A DNA stretch of 6,922 nucleotides from Candidatus Woesearchaeota archaeon (lineage in GTDB: Archaea > Nanobdellota > Nanobdellia > UBA10117 > WJKY01): assembly GCA_014728835.1 (NCBI GenBank), contig WJKY01000068.1, forward strand, positions 1-6,922, read 5' to 3'. The position numbers and the translations under genes are program-made. Positions 1-3,996 of the stretch are shown in pieces. The notes under the pieces are model-generated. The model saw nothing but the letters and a program-made list of their open reading frames with translations, was not told the origin of the DNA and searched no databases. Position 1 is the stretch's first letter, and every line of letters starts with the position of its first letter.

Positions 1-50
1 ATTTCTTTTTCTTTGTTGGGTTCCACACAAAGTAAAATATATGCTTTCAT
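1..50 (-). CDS. Partial Lrp/AsnC ligand-binding (RAM)-like protein, N-terminus only
   Basis: Reading leftward from an ATG at 50-48 gives MKAYILLCVEPNKEKE before the window ends, with no stop. The pattern M-x-A-Y-I-L-(x)2-V-E-P-x-K-E-K-E is typical of the first beta strand and helix of stand-alone Lrp/AsnC ligand-binding (RAM) domains, which form dimers or octamers and sense amino acids or partner with DNA-binding regulators. A Shine-Dalgarno sequence GAGGT (complement of 56-60) lies 5 bases before the ATG, and TTTAAA at 82-87 could be its TATA box. Only 16 residues are visible, so the family call rests on a short motif. The gene points away from everything else in the left part of the window. 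Confidence 0.5.
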   Translation of the reverse strand, partial: MKAYILLCVEPNKEKE

Positions 51-142
51 TTTTTACCTCACTTTTAAGGTATTTTTTGAGTTTAAATGTTTAATGGTCT
101 GTTTTGAGTCTCACCCTCACTTTTTTATTTGCAATATGGAAA

Positions 143-151
143 CTTATATAC
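143..151 (+). promoter_or_regulatory. Candidate archaeal TATA box flanked by an 11-bp repeat
   Basis: CTTATATAC matches the archaeal TATA consensus, and a purine-rich GGAAA just upstream resembles a BRE. Copies of TTGCAATATGG lie at 129-139 and 165-175, one on each side, 36 bases apart. The second copy is inside a perfect inverted repeat, TTAATTGC/GCAATTAA (161-168 and 175-182), covering the expected transcription start near 172. This looks like a promoter with paired operator sites, but no clear gene follows within the first 200 bases. Confidence 0.4.
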
Positions 152-382
152 TCTAGTGTATTAATTGCAATATGGCAATTAAATACTTTTCGGTTACTTA
201 TTTCCCCCTGATTTTTAGGTTATTTTTGTTAAAATTATCTCACTTTTTCCTAATTCTTTTCTATATAGAAAGGAATTATAATTTTTATAAAAATTTAGAA
301 AAATTTCCAGATCTCACTCTACTTAAATTAGCAACTTTTTTATATTTCAAATGTTTTTGTGTTTAACAGAAAAACACACAAA

Positions 383-389
383 AGGAGGT
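383..389 (+). promoter_or_regulatory. Orphan strong Shine-Dalgarno sequence
   Basis: AGGAGGT is a full-length match to the anti-Shine-Dalgarno end of 16S rRNA, stronger than the ribosome sites of the real genes here. The only start close by is GTG at 392-394, just 2 bases away, giving a five-codon frame (M-F-R-R-D-stop). The site lies 80 bases before the gene at 470, too far to serve it. Just upstream, TTTTGTGT (355-362) can pair with ACACAAAA (376-383). It may be a leader-peptide site, a remnant of a lost gene or chance. Confidence 0.3.
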
Positions 390-413
390 AAGTGTTTAGA
401 AGAGATTAACGTG

Positions 414-421
414 TTTAAATA
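414..421 (+). promoter_or_regulatory. Candidate TATA box for the winged-helix gene
   Basis: TTTAAATA lies about 52 bases before the ATG at 470. Standard archaeal spacing would start transcription near 443-446, at the left end of the palindrome at 442-461, leaving a leader of about 25 bases. A protein on the palindrome would then cover the start site. The surrounding sequence is so AT-rich that the box itself is not unique. Confidence 0.35.
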
Positions 422-441
422 AATTTAAACGTGTTCGAACG

Positions 442-461
442 TGTTAAACACGTGTTTAACA
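442..461. promoter_or_regulatory. Perfect 20-bp palindrome, candidate dimer operator
   Basis: TGTTAAACACGTGTTTAACA is a perfect palindrome with no spacer, centred between 451 and 452 and ending 8 bases before the ATG at 470. Perfect 20-bp palindromes are typical of sites bound by homodimeric winged-helix regulators. The adjacent gene encodes a winged-helix protein with a predicted coiled coil, so it is the first candidate to bind here, by position only. Confidence 0.5.
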
Positions 462-469
462 GATAAAAA

Positions 470-982
470 ATGGGCGTCTTGGAGCTGATTTTCGGAAAAA
501 AGAAAAAAAAGAAAAAAAGAAAGCGCAGATCCAGAACCAAGACAAAACAAAAACAAAAAACAAAGAAAAAAACAAAAAGAGACCACATAACTTTGAGAGA
601 ATGGAAAAAAGAACTTAAAAGAGTACAAGAACACCCACTTACTCAAGCTAAGATAATAAATCAAAACATGCTTAGCTCAATAATGGATCTTTTAGAACAA
701 ATTGATGAAAAGTTAAACAAGCTAAACACAAGAATGGATCGTTTAGAAGCTAAAAAAGTGAGTGATAAAACTAAAAAAGAGCTCAGAGCCCAGCTTTCTA
801 AACAGGAACAAAAAATAATTGATTTTATCAAAACTAATAATCTAGTTCAGGCAGGACCTTTATCAGAGGAATTAGGTATTTCCCGCTCAAATGCTAGCCT
901 AAAATTAAATAAATTATACTCAATAGGCTACCTTAACAAGCAAAAAGACGGCAAAGCCACTCACTTTTCTTATAAAAAATAA
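470..982 (+). CDS. Winged-helix DNA-binding protein with lysine-rich N-terminal tail
   Basis: 170 residues in three parts. Residues 1-9 are a short hydrophobic lead (MGVLELIFG), followed at 10-37 by an extremely basic tract, almost all Lys/Arg with Gln and Thr. Residues about 64-95 have heptad-like leucine and isoleucine spacing and should form a coiled coil, probably for dimerisation. Residues about 109-170 are a MarR/ArsR-like winged helix: QKIIDFIKTNN, then LSEELGISRSNASLKLNKL as the helix-turn-helix, then a wing ending ATHFSYKK. It is probably a transcription regulator or chromatin-associated protein; the tail could bind DNA or RNA nonspecifically. No Shine-Dalgarno sequence precedes the ATG; AGATAAAAA lies directly before it. 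The A-rich run near 497-520 is a place where a sequencing or slippage indel could hide, but the frame is intact. The target is unknown; autoregulation through the palindrome next door is inferred. Confidence 0.75.
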   Translation: MGVLELIFGKKKKKKKRKRRSRTKTKQKQKTKKKTKRDHITLREWKKELKRVQEHPLTQAKIINQNMLSSIMDLLEQIDEKLNKLNTRMDRLEAKKVSDKTKKELRAQLSKQEQKIIDFIKTNNLVQAGPLSEELGISRSNASLKLNKLYSIGYLNKQKDGKATHFSYKK

Positions 983-985
983 CAA

Positions 986-1002
986 GATTAAAACATTTAA
1001 TC
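986..1002. promoter_or_regulatory. Inverted repeat upstream of the 1046 gene
   Basis: GATTAAA-ACA-TTTAATC is a perfect 7-bp inverted repeat with a 3-base centre. It starts 3 bases after the winged-helix stop codon and ends 11 bases before the next TATA box. It could be an operator for the 1046 gene or a weak 3' structure for the 470 gene. The stem is almost all A-T and no U-run follows, so a terminator role is the less likely reading. Confidence 0.3.
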
Positions 1003-1013
1003 AAAAATCAACA

Positions 1014-1022
1014 TTTTATAAG
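1014..1022 (+). promoter_or_regulatory. TATA box for the leaderless 1046 gene
   Basis: TTTTATAAG lies with its centre about 28 bases before the ATG at 1046. Standard archaeal spacing puts the transcription start at or just before the ATG, and there is no Shine-Dalgarno sequence, so the gene should make a leaderless mRNA. Confidence 0.55.
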
Positions 1023-1045
1023 CTTAAATTTTACAAAATTCAAGC

Positions 1046-1318
1046 ATGGATGATGAGTTAAGAGAAAAAGCTACATATAAGCTACTTAGTAACAAATATT
1101 CTACACGTTTTGAGTGGGCAAATTTGCAAGATTGTGAAGATGCGTTTGAAACTAAATGGGATTTTTATCGAGAAAATAGACATAGGGCTAATGAATTAGA
1201 AGAAGAGGAACCAAAAATATGGGATAAAAAATGGACATCAAAATACTATAAAGACCTACATGATTCTGTTAAAAAATACGAAACTAAGTACACTAATTTA
1301 TTGCAATATTGTAAATAA
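1046..1318 (+). CDS. Hypothetical 90-aa helical protein
   Basis: I do not recognise this family. The 90 residues are highly charged and rich in aromatics (Trp at 24, 38, 59 and 63, with many Tyr). They contain an acidic stretch LEEEEP at 51-56 and no membrane segment or signal peptide, so a small soluble helical protein is expected. Two cysteines (30 and 89) are too far apart to suggest a zinc site. A TATA box 28 bases upstream with no Shine-Dalgarno sequence supports the ATG at 1046 as a leaderless start. It is the first of the unassigned genes at 1046-3364 and could be a small partner of one of them, but nothing in its sequence shows this. Confidence 0.65.
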   Translation: MDDELREKATYKLLSNKYSTRFEWANLQDCEDAFETKWDFYRENRHRANELEEEEPKIWDKKWTSKYYKDLHDSVKKYETKYTNLLQYCK

Positions 1319-1590
1319 ATAGATTTTCTGGATATAAAAATTATGATTAATAATTAGAAGTTTTAATTGTTTCTCCTCACTTCTGAAAACCCCATTTCAT
1401 ACCACTACAATATACCAGAATATAAGATTGCGTGCTTTTGATATGTTTTAGTCAAATAAGCAAGCTTATATGTCTGAAATACCCCACTCAATACTGTAAC
1501 ACTAAACCAGCCACTGATTTACTAAAATATCAAAAACATAGAGAGTTTACCATAACAATGTTTTTATACTTTATTGAAAAACAAACTATT
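1319..1590. other. Intergenic region of about 270 bases
   Basis: No supported gene or RNA is visible. A plus frame open from a GTG at 1432 runs into the next gene, but its first 53 codons read as unstructured AT-rich translation and end exactly where a TATA-supported ATG appears, so it is not taken as coding. A weak similarity, TCTGAAAACCCCA (1382-1394) against TCTGAAATACCCCA (1472-1485), may be a degenerate repeat. The last 30 bases contain the promoter of the gene at 1591. Confidence 0.5.
1562..1569 (+). promoter_or_regulatory. TATA box for the leaderless 1591 gene
   Basis: TTTTATAC is centred 25-26 bases before the ATG at 1591, putting the transcription start on the A of that ATG. There is no Shine-Dalgarno sequence. 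This is the main reason for choosing 1591 over the upstream GTG at 1432. Confidence 0.6.
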
Positions 1591-2175
1591 ATGGCAGGAT
1601 TAGAGAAAGAATTATTGGAGCATTTTCCAGAAAAACTTGGGCATAAAAAAAATCCTAAACCTTTTGGTTTTTCGAAAACAGCAGAAGTATATAGAGATAA
1701 AGAAGGTAAAAAAGTGATTGGTTTTCTGGCCGACTTCAAATTACCAGATACTTCTGTTGAAGTGATTATAGGCAAAACTTATGATAAATTAGTTACATAC
1801 ATATCACAAGGAAATCCAGATACTACTACGGATGTGTTTATAGGCCCCCGTTCACAAATCTCTAAAGCTGTTGGCATAACTTATGATTCTGAGCCAGATA
1901 GATTAGTTGCATACACATCAAAAGAATCTCCAGATCCAGAATTCACATTATCAGTTATTGCTGAAGAAGATAGCTTAATTCGTAGCATAATAAAAGACCC
2001 TAAAACTTATGCTATTGAAGATGTTTTTACAAATATGAAGAAATACGAAGAAAACGGTCAAAAAGTATTATGTTCTTGCCCAATCATGTACGTTGGTGAA
2101 AAGTATGTTATTGGTTGTATGCCTGTCATAGACGTATTAAGCGGGTTATTACAGAGCAAGAATATCTTTAATTAG
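1591..2175 (+). CDS. Hypothetical 194-aa protein with an internal repeat
   Basis: I do not recognise the family. From the leaderless ATG at 1591 it encodes 194 residues, soluble, with no membrane segment or signal. A block around residues 59-84 (GKTYDKLVTYIS..NPD) is repeated at 95-123 (GITYDSEPDRLVAYTSKESPD). The nucleotide level is also similar (1774-1831 against 1876-1938), so the duplication is probably fairly recent. The C-terminal third has C161-x-C163 and another Cys at 176 in a hydrophobic context (KYVIGCMPVIDVL), plausibly a beta-sheet core. An upstream frame to 1432 is rejected because the TATA box fits 1591 and the added residues look non-coding. The stop codon overlaps the stop of the convergent minus-strand gene by 4 bases, and a T8 run follows at once. 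Confidence 0.65.
   Translation: MAGLEKELLEHFPEKLGHKKNPKPFGFSKTAEVYRDKEGKKVIGFLADFKLPDTSVEVIIGKTYDKLVTYISQGNPDTTTDVFIGPRSQISKAVGITYDSEPDRLVAYTSKESPDPEFTLSVIAEEDSLIRSIIKDPKTYAIEDVFTNMKKYEENGQKVLCSCPIMYVGEKYVIGCMPVIDVLSGLLQSKNIFN
1774..1938 (+). repeat. Internal tandem-like duplication in the 194-aa gene
   Basis: ACTTATGAT followed by GATAAATTAGTTACATAC (first copy) corresponds to ACTTATGAT followed by GATAGATTAGTTGCATAC (second copy), with a 12-base insertion in the second between the two blocks. Each copy ends in a Pro-Asp codon pair. The two units are about 100 bases apart and encode TYD-(x)n-LVxYxS-(x)4-PD. Confidence 0.55.
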
Positions 2176-2345
2176 TTTTTTTTGTATTTAATAAACTTAC
2201 CAGTTGGCAGCTCTAAAGCTTCAACTTTTTTAATGTTAAATATAAATTCCATCATGTCTTTTGCTTCTTCATATAATCTTATAATAAAGTTATCAGTTGG
2301 CAATTTAACTTTGGATAAGTTACTAGCCTGCTCCAGCAGAACTAA
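2172..2345 (-). pseudogene. Out-of-frame 3' part of the frameshifted hypothetical gene
   Basis: These 57 codons read LVLLEQASNLSKVKLP onward to a C-terminal FIKYKKN. They look like real soluble helical protein, unlike the abrupt end of the upstream frame. They are one base out of phase with the gene at 2323-2772. Removing one base from the four-T run (AAAA at 2344-2347 on the plus strand) joins the frames as YDVSLVLLEQASNL and gives a 183-residue protein from the ATG at 2724. An internal in-frame repeat, LPTDNFI and LPTGKFI, 31 codons apart, is visible at DNA level (2283-2302 against 2190-2209, 18 of 20 identical). The break could be a true mutation, an assembly error or recoding. Confidence 0.5.
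2176..2183 (+). terminator. Oligo-T tract after the 194-aa gene
   Basis: Eight T residues directly follow the TAG stop at 2173-2175. Archaeal RNA polymerase terminates at short U-runs without a hairpin, so this is a good candidate terminator. It lies inside the last codons of the convergent minus-strand gene, where it encodes lysines. Confidence 0.5.
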
Positions 2346-2772
2346 AAGATACATCATAAGTTTCAGGAGATTTTCCCATATTTTCCATTGCTTCATCTGT
2401 TTTTGCTTTTAAATAATCCCATTCTCTTGAAAAATCATCTTCTGAAATTGAACTAGATTCCTTAAATTCTAAAGTAGGACCCAAGTGTAATGAATAAATT
2501 TCATTAAGTAAATCTTCTGTATACGAATTAACCTCACCTAAATAGCAATGAGTAATAACTTTGTAACCACCAAGTCTTCCACCAGTTGTTATGTCTTTTG
2601 TACTTTCAATTATCATTACTAAATCACCTTTTTGAAAATCATTAGATTCTTTTTTTTGTGCTTTTGGTATAAAATCAATTACAAATGGTTTGATTTGACC
2701 TTCCTCATCCAGCTTTTCTCCCATAGCGTTAATTTGTTTATAAAGTATAAAAGCATTTTTATAGTTCAGCAA
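2323..2772 (-). CDS. Hypothetical protein, probably frameshifted near its C-terminus
   Basis: The open frame gives 149 residues from a TTG at 2772, or 133 from an ATG at 2724. I favour 2724: a TATA-containing 14-mer at 2757-2770 duplicates the promoter of the neighbouring 196-aa gene and sits at the same distance (within a base) from that ATG, while the TTG lies upstream of that TATA box. I do not recognise the family. It is soluble and acidic towards its end (SSSISEDDFSREWDYL). A central stretch, residues about 48-83 from the TTG, looks like beta-strand core (GDLVMIIES, GGYKVITHCYLGEV) and vaguely resembles a small beta-barrel. The frame ends in SFSSAGAG just after a four-T run, and a well-formed C-terminus continues in another phase to 2172. 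If translated from the TTG, it would follow the 196-aa stop by 1 base. Confidence 0.6.
   Translation of the reverse strand: MLNYKNAFILYKQINAMGEKLDEEGQIKPFVIDFIPKAQKKESNDFQKGDLVMIIESTKDITTGGRLGGYKVITHCYLGEVNSYTEDLLNEIYSLHLGPTLEFKESSSISEDDFSREWDYLKAKTDEAMENMGKSPETYDVSFSSAGAG
2757..2770 (-). promoter_or_regulatory. Duplicated TATA element, downstream copy
   Basis: TTTTATAGTTCAGC (read on the plus strand) is identical to 3398-3411. On the minus strand it reads GCTGAACTATAAAA, a TATA box with a shared upstream flank. From its T-run edge the distance to the ATG at 2724 is 33 bases, against 34 for the other copy and the ATG at 3364. It should start transcription near 2735, with a leader of about 10 bases. 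It overlaps the alternative TTG start at 2772. Confidence 0.55.
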
Positions 2773-2773
2773 A

Positions 2774-3364
2774 TTAATATTTTTTAACTTCTTTAATTAA
2801 TTTTTCAAGTTTTCTTGTTCGTATTTTCATTATATCATTTACCCACTTAATGAATTCTTCTTTGCTTGCAACTATTCTTTGCTTATGCCCATTTTTTTTG
2901 TCAAAATATATGTAAAGGTTGTTATCATTAAAACCACTTTCTCTATTCCAAGGTCCATATAAATATTCGTAAGGTTCGTCGAGCCAGTGTTTTCTAAATT
3001 CTGTACTTCTGCCATCTGGAGTTACGAGTCTAGAGTTAGTTCCTTTTAGAAGATCAGCTTGCTCTTTGTATTTATCAGCTTCTATTAATAATTCGCTTTG
3101 TTCCTCTTCAGATTTTCCTAATTCCTCTAGTCTTTTTGCACAATATCTTAAGGGTTCAGGTTTAAGCTGAATTTCAATAACAGGAGTACTCATTCGTATA
3201 TGATATTTCGGCGAAGTTATAATTAACTTATAGAATTCACCAAAAGTAAACTTTACTTCATCTTCTTTGGGATCATGAAAAATTGTACCAATATATATTG
3301 GTTTTTCTATATTTGTGTATGATTCTTCTATAACTTTTGACAGCTCTGATAATCCTTTTAACAT
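2774..3364 (-). CDS. Hypothetical 196-aa protein
   Basis: I do not recognise the family. The 196 residues are soluble. The N-terminal 70 residues look mixed alpha/beta (PIYIGTIFHDP, FYKLIITSPKYHI, TPVIEIQLKP). Residues about 72-108 are a charged helix rich in Glu/Lys with coiled-coil character. The C-terminal part has an aromatic segment (HWLDEPYEYLYGPWNRESGF, 126-145), a short strand (LYIYFDKK), and a basic helical tail from 168 ending in KKY. The start ATG at 3364 has no Shine-Dalgarno sequence; a TATA box at about 3398-3405 read on the minus strand predicts a leader of about 10 bases. It is divergent from the gene at 3427 and upstream of the frameshifted gene, with which it is likely coexpressed. 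Confidence 0.65.
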   Translation of the reverse strand: MLKGLSELSKVIEESYTNIEKPIYIGTIFHDPKEDEVKFTFGEFYKLIITSPKYHIRMSTPVIEIQLKPEPLRYCAKRLEELGKSEEEQSELLIEADKYKEQADLLKGTNSRLVTPDGRSTEFRKHWLDEPYEYLYGPWNRESGFNDNNLYIYFDKKNGHKQRIVASKEEFIKWVNDIMKIRTRKLEKLIKEVKKY

Positions 3365-3397
3365 ATAACTTATAGGAAAAGAAAGTCTAAAAAAGGC

Positions 3398-3411
3398 TTT
3401 TATAGTTCAGC
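3398..3411. promoter_or_regulatory. Bidirectional promoter element, upstream copy of the duplicated TATA
   Basis: TTTTATAG reads as a TATA box on the plus strand and its complement CTATAAAA does so on the minus strand. Its centre is about 26 bases before the ATG at 3427 (leaderless start) and about 37 before the minus-strand ATG at 3364 (10-12 base leader). One element could therefore drive both divergent genes. The whole 14-mer recurs at 2757-2770. Confidence 0.55.
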
Positions 3412-3416
3412 GAACA

Positions 3417-3430
3417 CCATACTGGTATGG
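3417..3430. promoter_or_regulatory. Inverted repeat over the 3427 start codon
   Basis: CCATAC-TG-GTATGG is a perfect 6-bp inverted repeat whose right arm contains the ATG at 3427, where leaderless transcription should begin. ACTGG (3421-3425) and CCAGT (3431-3435) give an overlapping second repeat. A bound protein would block initiation. The gene's own product is winged-helix-like, so autorepression is possible. Short repeats like this can also arise by chance. Confidence 0.3.
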
Positions 3431-3960
3431 CCAGTGATGAAACTAAAGCTAAATCTAAATCAAATGAAACACCAGTACAGCAACCTAAGATAGTTTCACG
3501 AGGAGTGCCATCTAAAGAATCTTTATGGTTAGATGACATTCGCAAGCGAAGAGATCAGTGGAAATATCATAAAAAAGTAAGACTTGAGCTGGACCATTTA
3601 CTACAAATTATATTCCCAAAAGAGTATCAGCCAAAATACAATGACATGGCGCGCAAATTCATGCAGTTTCTTCTAAAAAAGGGTCAGTTAAAGGGCAAAG
3701 ATACAGGCTCTTTTATCAAAGAAAATGATTATAGTAAAGCAACTTTTTACAACATAATTCTTCCAAGATTAAAAAAAGTTGGAATGGTGAGATTAGCAAG
3801 AGAAGAATTTAATGTTTCAAAAGACAAACAAAAATACTACAGGAAAATAATTGAACCAAGCAAGCAATTTTCAATATTTTTTAATAAACTAGCTAATGAA
3901 TATGAAACTATTTTAGATACAGCAGAAGCTAAACGTGGAGGTGGTGCTTCTGCGGACTGA
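3427..3960 (+). CDS. Winged-helix-like DNA-binding protein of unknown role
   Basis: 177 residues. The first ~28 are polar and probably disordered (K/S/E/Q-rich). Residues 33-63 form a basic amphipathic helix (WLDDIRKRRDQWKYHKKVRLELDHLL split by charges). Residues about 72-145 look like a winged helix: a first helix MARKFMQFLLKKG, a recognition-helix pattern DYSKATFYNIILPRLKKVGM, and a basic wing (LAREEF, then KDKQKYYRKI). The C-terminal helix 146-166 is followed by a short RGGGASAD tail. I cannot name a specific family; a conserved archaeal regulator or nucleoid protein is likely. The start is supported by a TATA box 26 bases upstream and the lack of a Shine-Dalgarno sequence. It heads a run of four same-strand genes, with ExoIII 36 bases downstream, so it may be linked to DNA repair or may simply share a promoter. 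Confidence 0.7.
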   Translation: MASDETKAKSKSNETPVQQPKIVSRGVPSKESLWLDDIRKRRDQWKYHKKVRLELDHLLQIIFPKEYQPKYNDMARKFMQFLLKKGQLKGKDTGSFIKENDYSKATFYNIILPRLKKVGMVRLAREEFNVSKDKQKYYRKIIEPSKQFSIFFNKLANEYETILDTAEAKRGGGASAD

Positions 3961-3991
3961 CTGCGTCAGTACAGCAAAAGCTAAGCGAGGT
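3922..3991 (+). repeat. Hairpins and a direct repeat at the 3427/xth junction
   Basis: GCAGAAGC (3922-3929) can pair with GCTTCTGC (3946-3953). A second perfect hairpin, ACTGAC-TGC-GTCAGT (3956-3970), covers the stop codon. ACAGCAGAAGCTAA followed by AGGT (from 3919) is imperfectly repeated as ACAGCAAAAGCTAA with AGGT (3971-3991), and the second copy contains the xth Shine-Dalgarno sequence. The gene's last codons may therefore derive from a short duplication or an inserted hairpin element. Confidence 0.5.
3987..3991 (+). promoter_or_regulatory. Shine-Dalgarno sequence of the exonuclease III gene
   Basis: GAGGT lies 5 bases before the ATG at 3997. Its presence, in contrast to the leaderless first gene at 3427, fits translation of an internal operon gene and fixes the start. 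Confidence 0.65.
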
Positions 3992-3996
3992 CAAGA

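Larger units (their letters stand above)
359..463. promoter_or_regulatory. Array of GTGTT-containing sites, candidate multi-site operator
   Basis: GTGTT occurs at 359, 392, 411, 431, 441 and 452. The last four share the longer core ACGTGTT and are spaced 20, 10 and 11 bases apart, close to whole helical turns, so a bound protein would sit on one DNA face. The 12-mer GTGTTTAACAGA is exactly repeated at 359-370 and 452-463. Nested inverted repeats are GTTTAAATAAATTTAAAC (413-430), GTTCGAAC (433-440) and a 20-bp palindrome (442-461). The array ends 7 bases before the winged-helix gene at 470, so autoregulation is a reasonable guess. A replication origin is possible but no cdc6/orc1 gene or recognised origin box is seen. 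Confidence 0.5.
51..469. other. Regulatory-looking intergenic region of about 420 bases
   Basis: No convincing gene lies here. A 64-codon plus frame at 172-366 reads as a phenylalanine/leucine/tyrosine-rich string typical of translated AT-rich DNA. The region separates two divergent genes and holds the leftward gene's Shine-Dalgarno sequence (56-60), several CTCAC-containing pyrimidine tracts (57-66, 114-125, 239-246), a TATA box at 143-151 flanked by repeats, an orphan Shine-Dalgarno sequence at 383-389, and a dense array of GTGTT sites before the gene at 470. A transcript from the 143-151 TATA box would start near 172 and could give a roughly 300-base leader or small RNA. That is inference; I see no tRNA-like or known riboswitch fold. 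Confidence 0.5.

Noticed and set aside
172..366. 64-codon plus frame after a well-placed TATA box, possible leaderless small protein
   Set aside because: Composition (F/L/Y-rich, no motif, no charge pattern) is that of translated AT-rich DNA; the downstream leader or RNA reading is at least as good.
433..440. GTTCGAAC as a possible tRNA T-loop
   Set aside because: No acceptor, D or anticodon stems can be formed around it; it is part of the repeat array.
359..463. CRISPR-like or integron-like repeats for the GTGTT array
   Set aside because: Units are too short and irregular, with no spacers; operator sites explain the spacing better.
425..664. Minus frame with hydrophobic phenylalanine-rich sequence
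   Set aside because: It is the complement of the lysine-rich tract of the 470 gene (AAA codons read as TTT), not a membrane protein.
1432..1590. Upstream extension of the 194-aa gene from GTG 1432
   Set aside because: Extra 53 residues look random and the TATA box at 1562-1569 sets a leaderless start at 1591.
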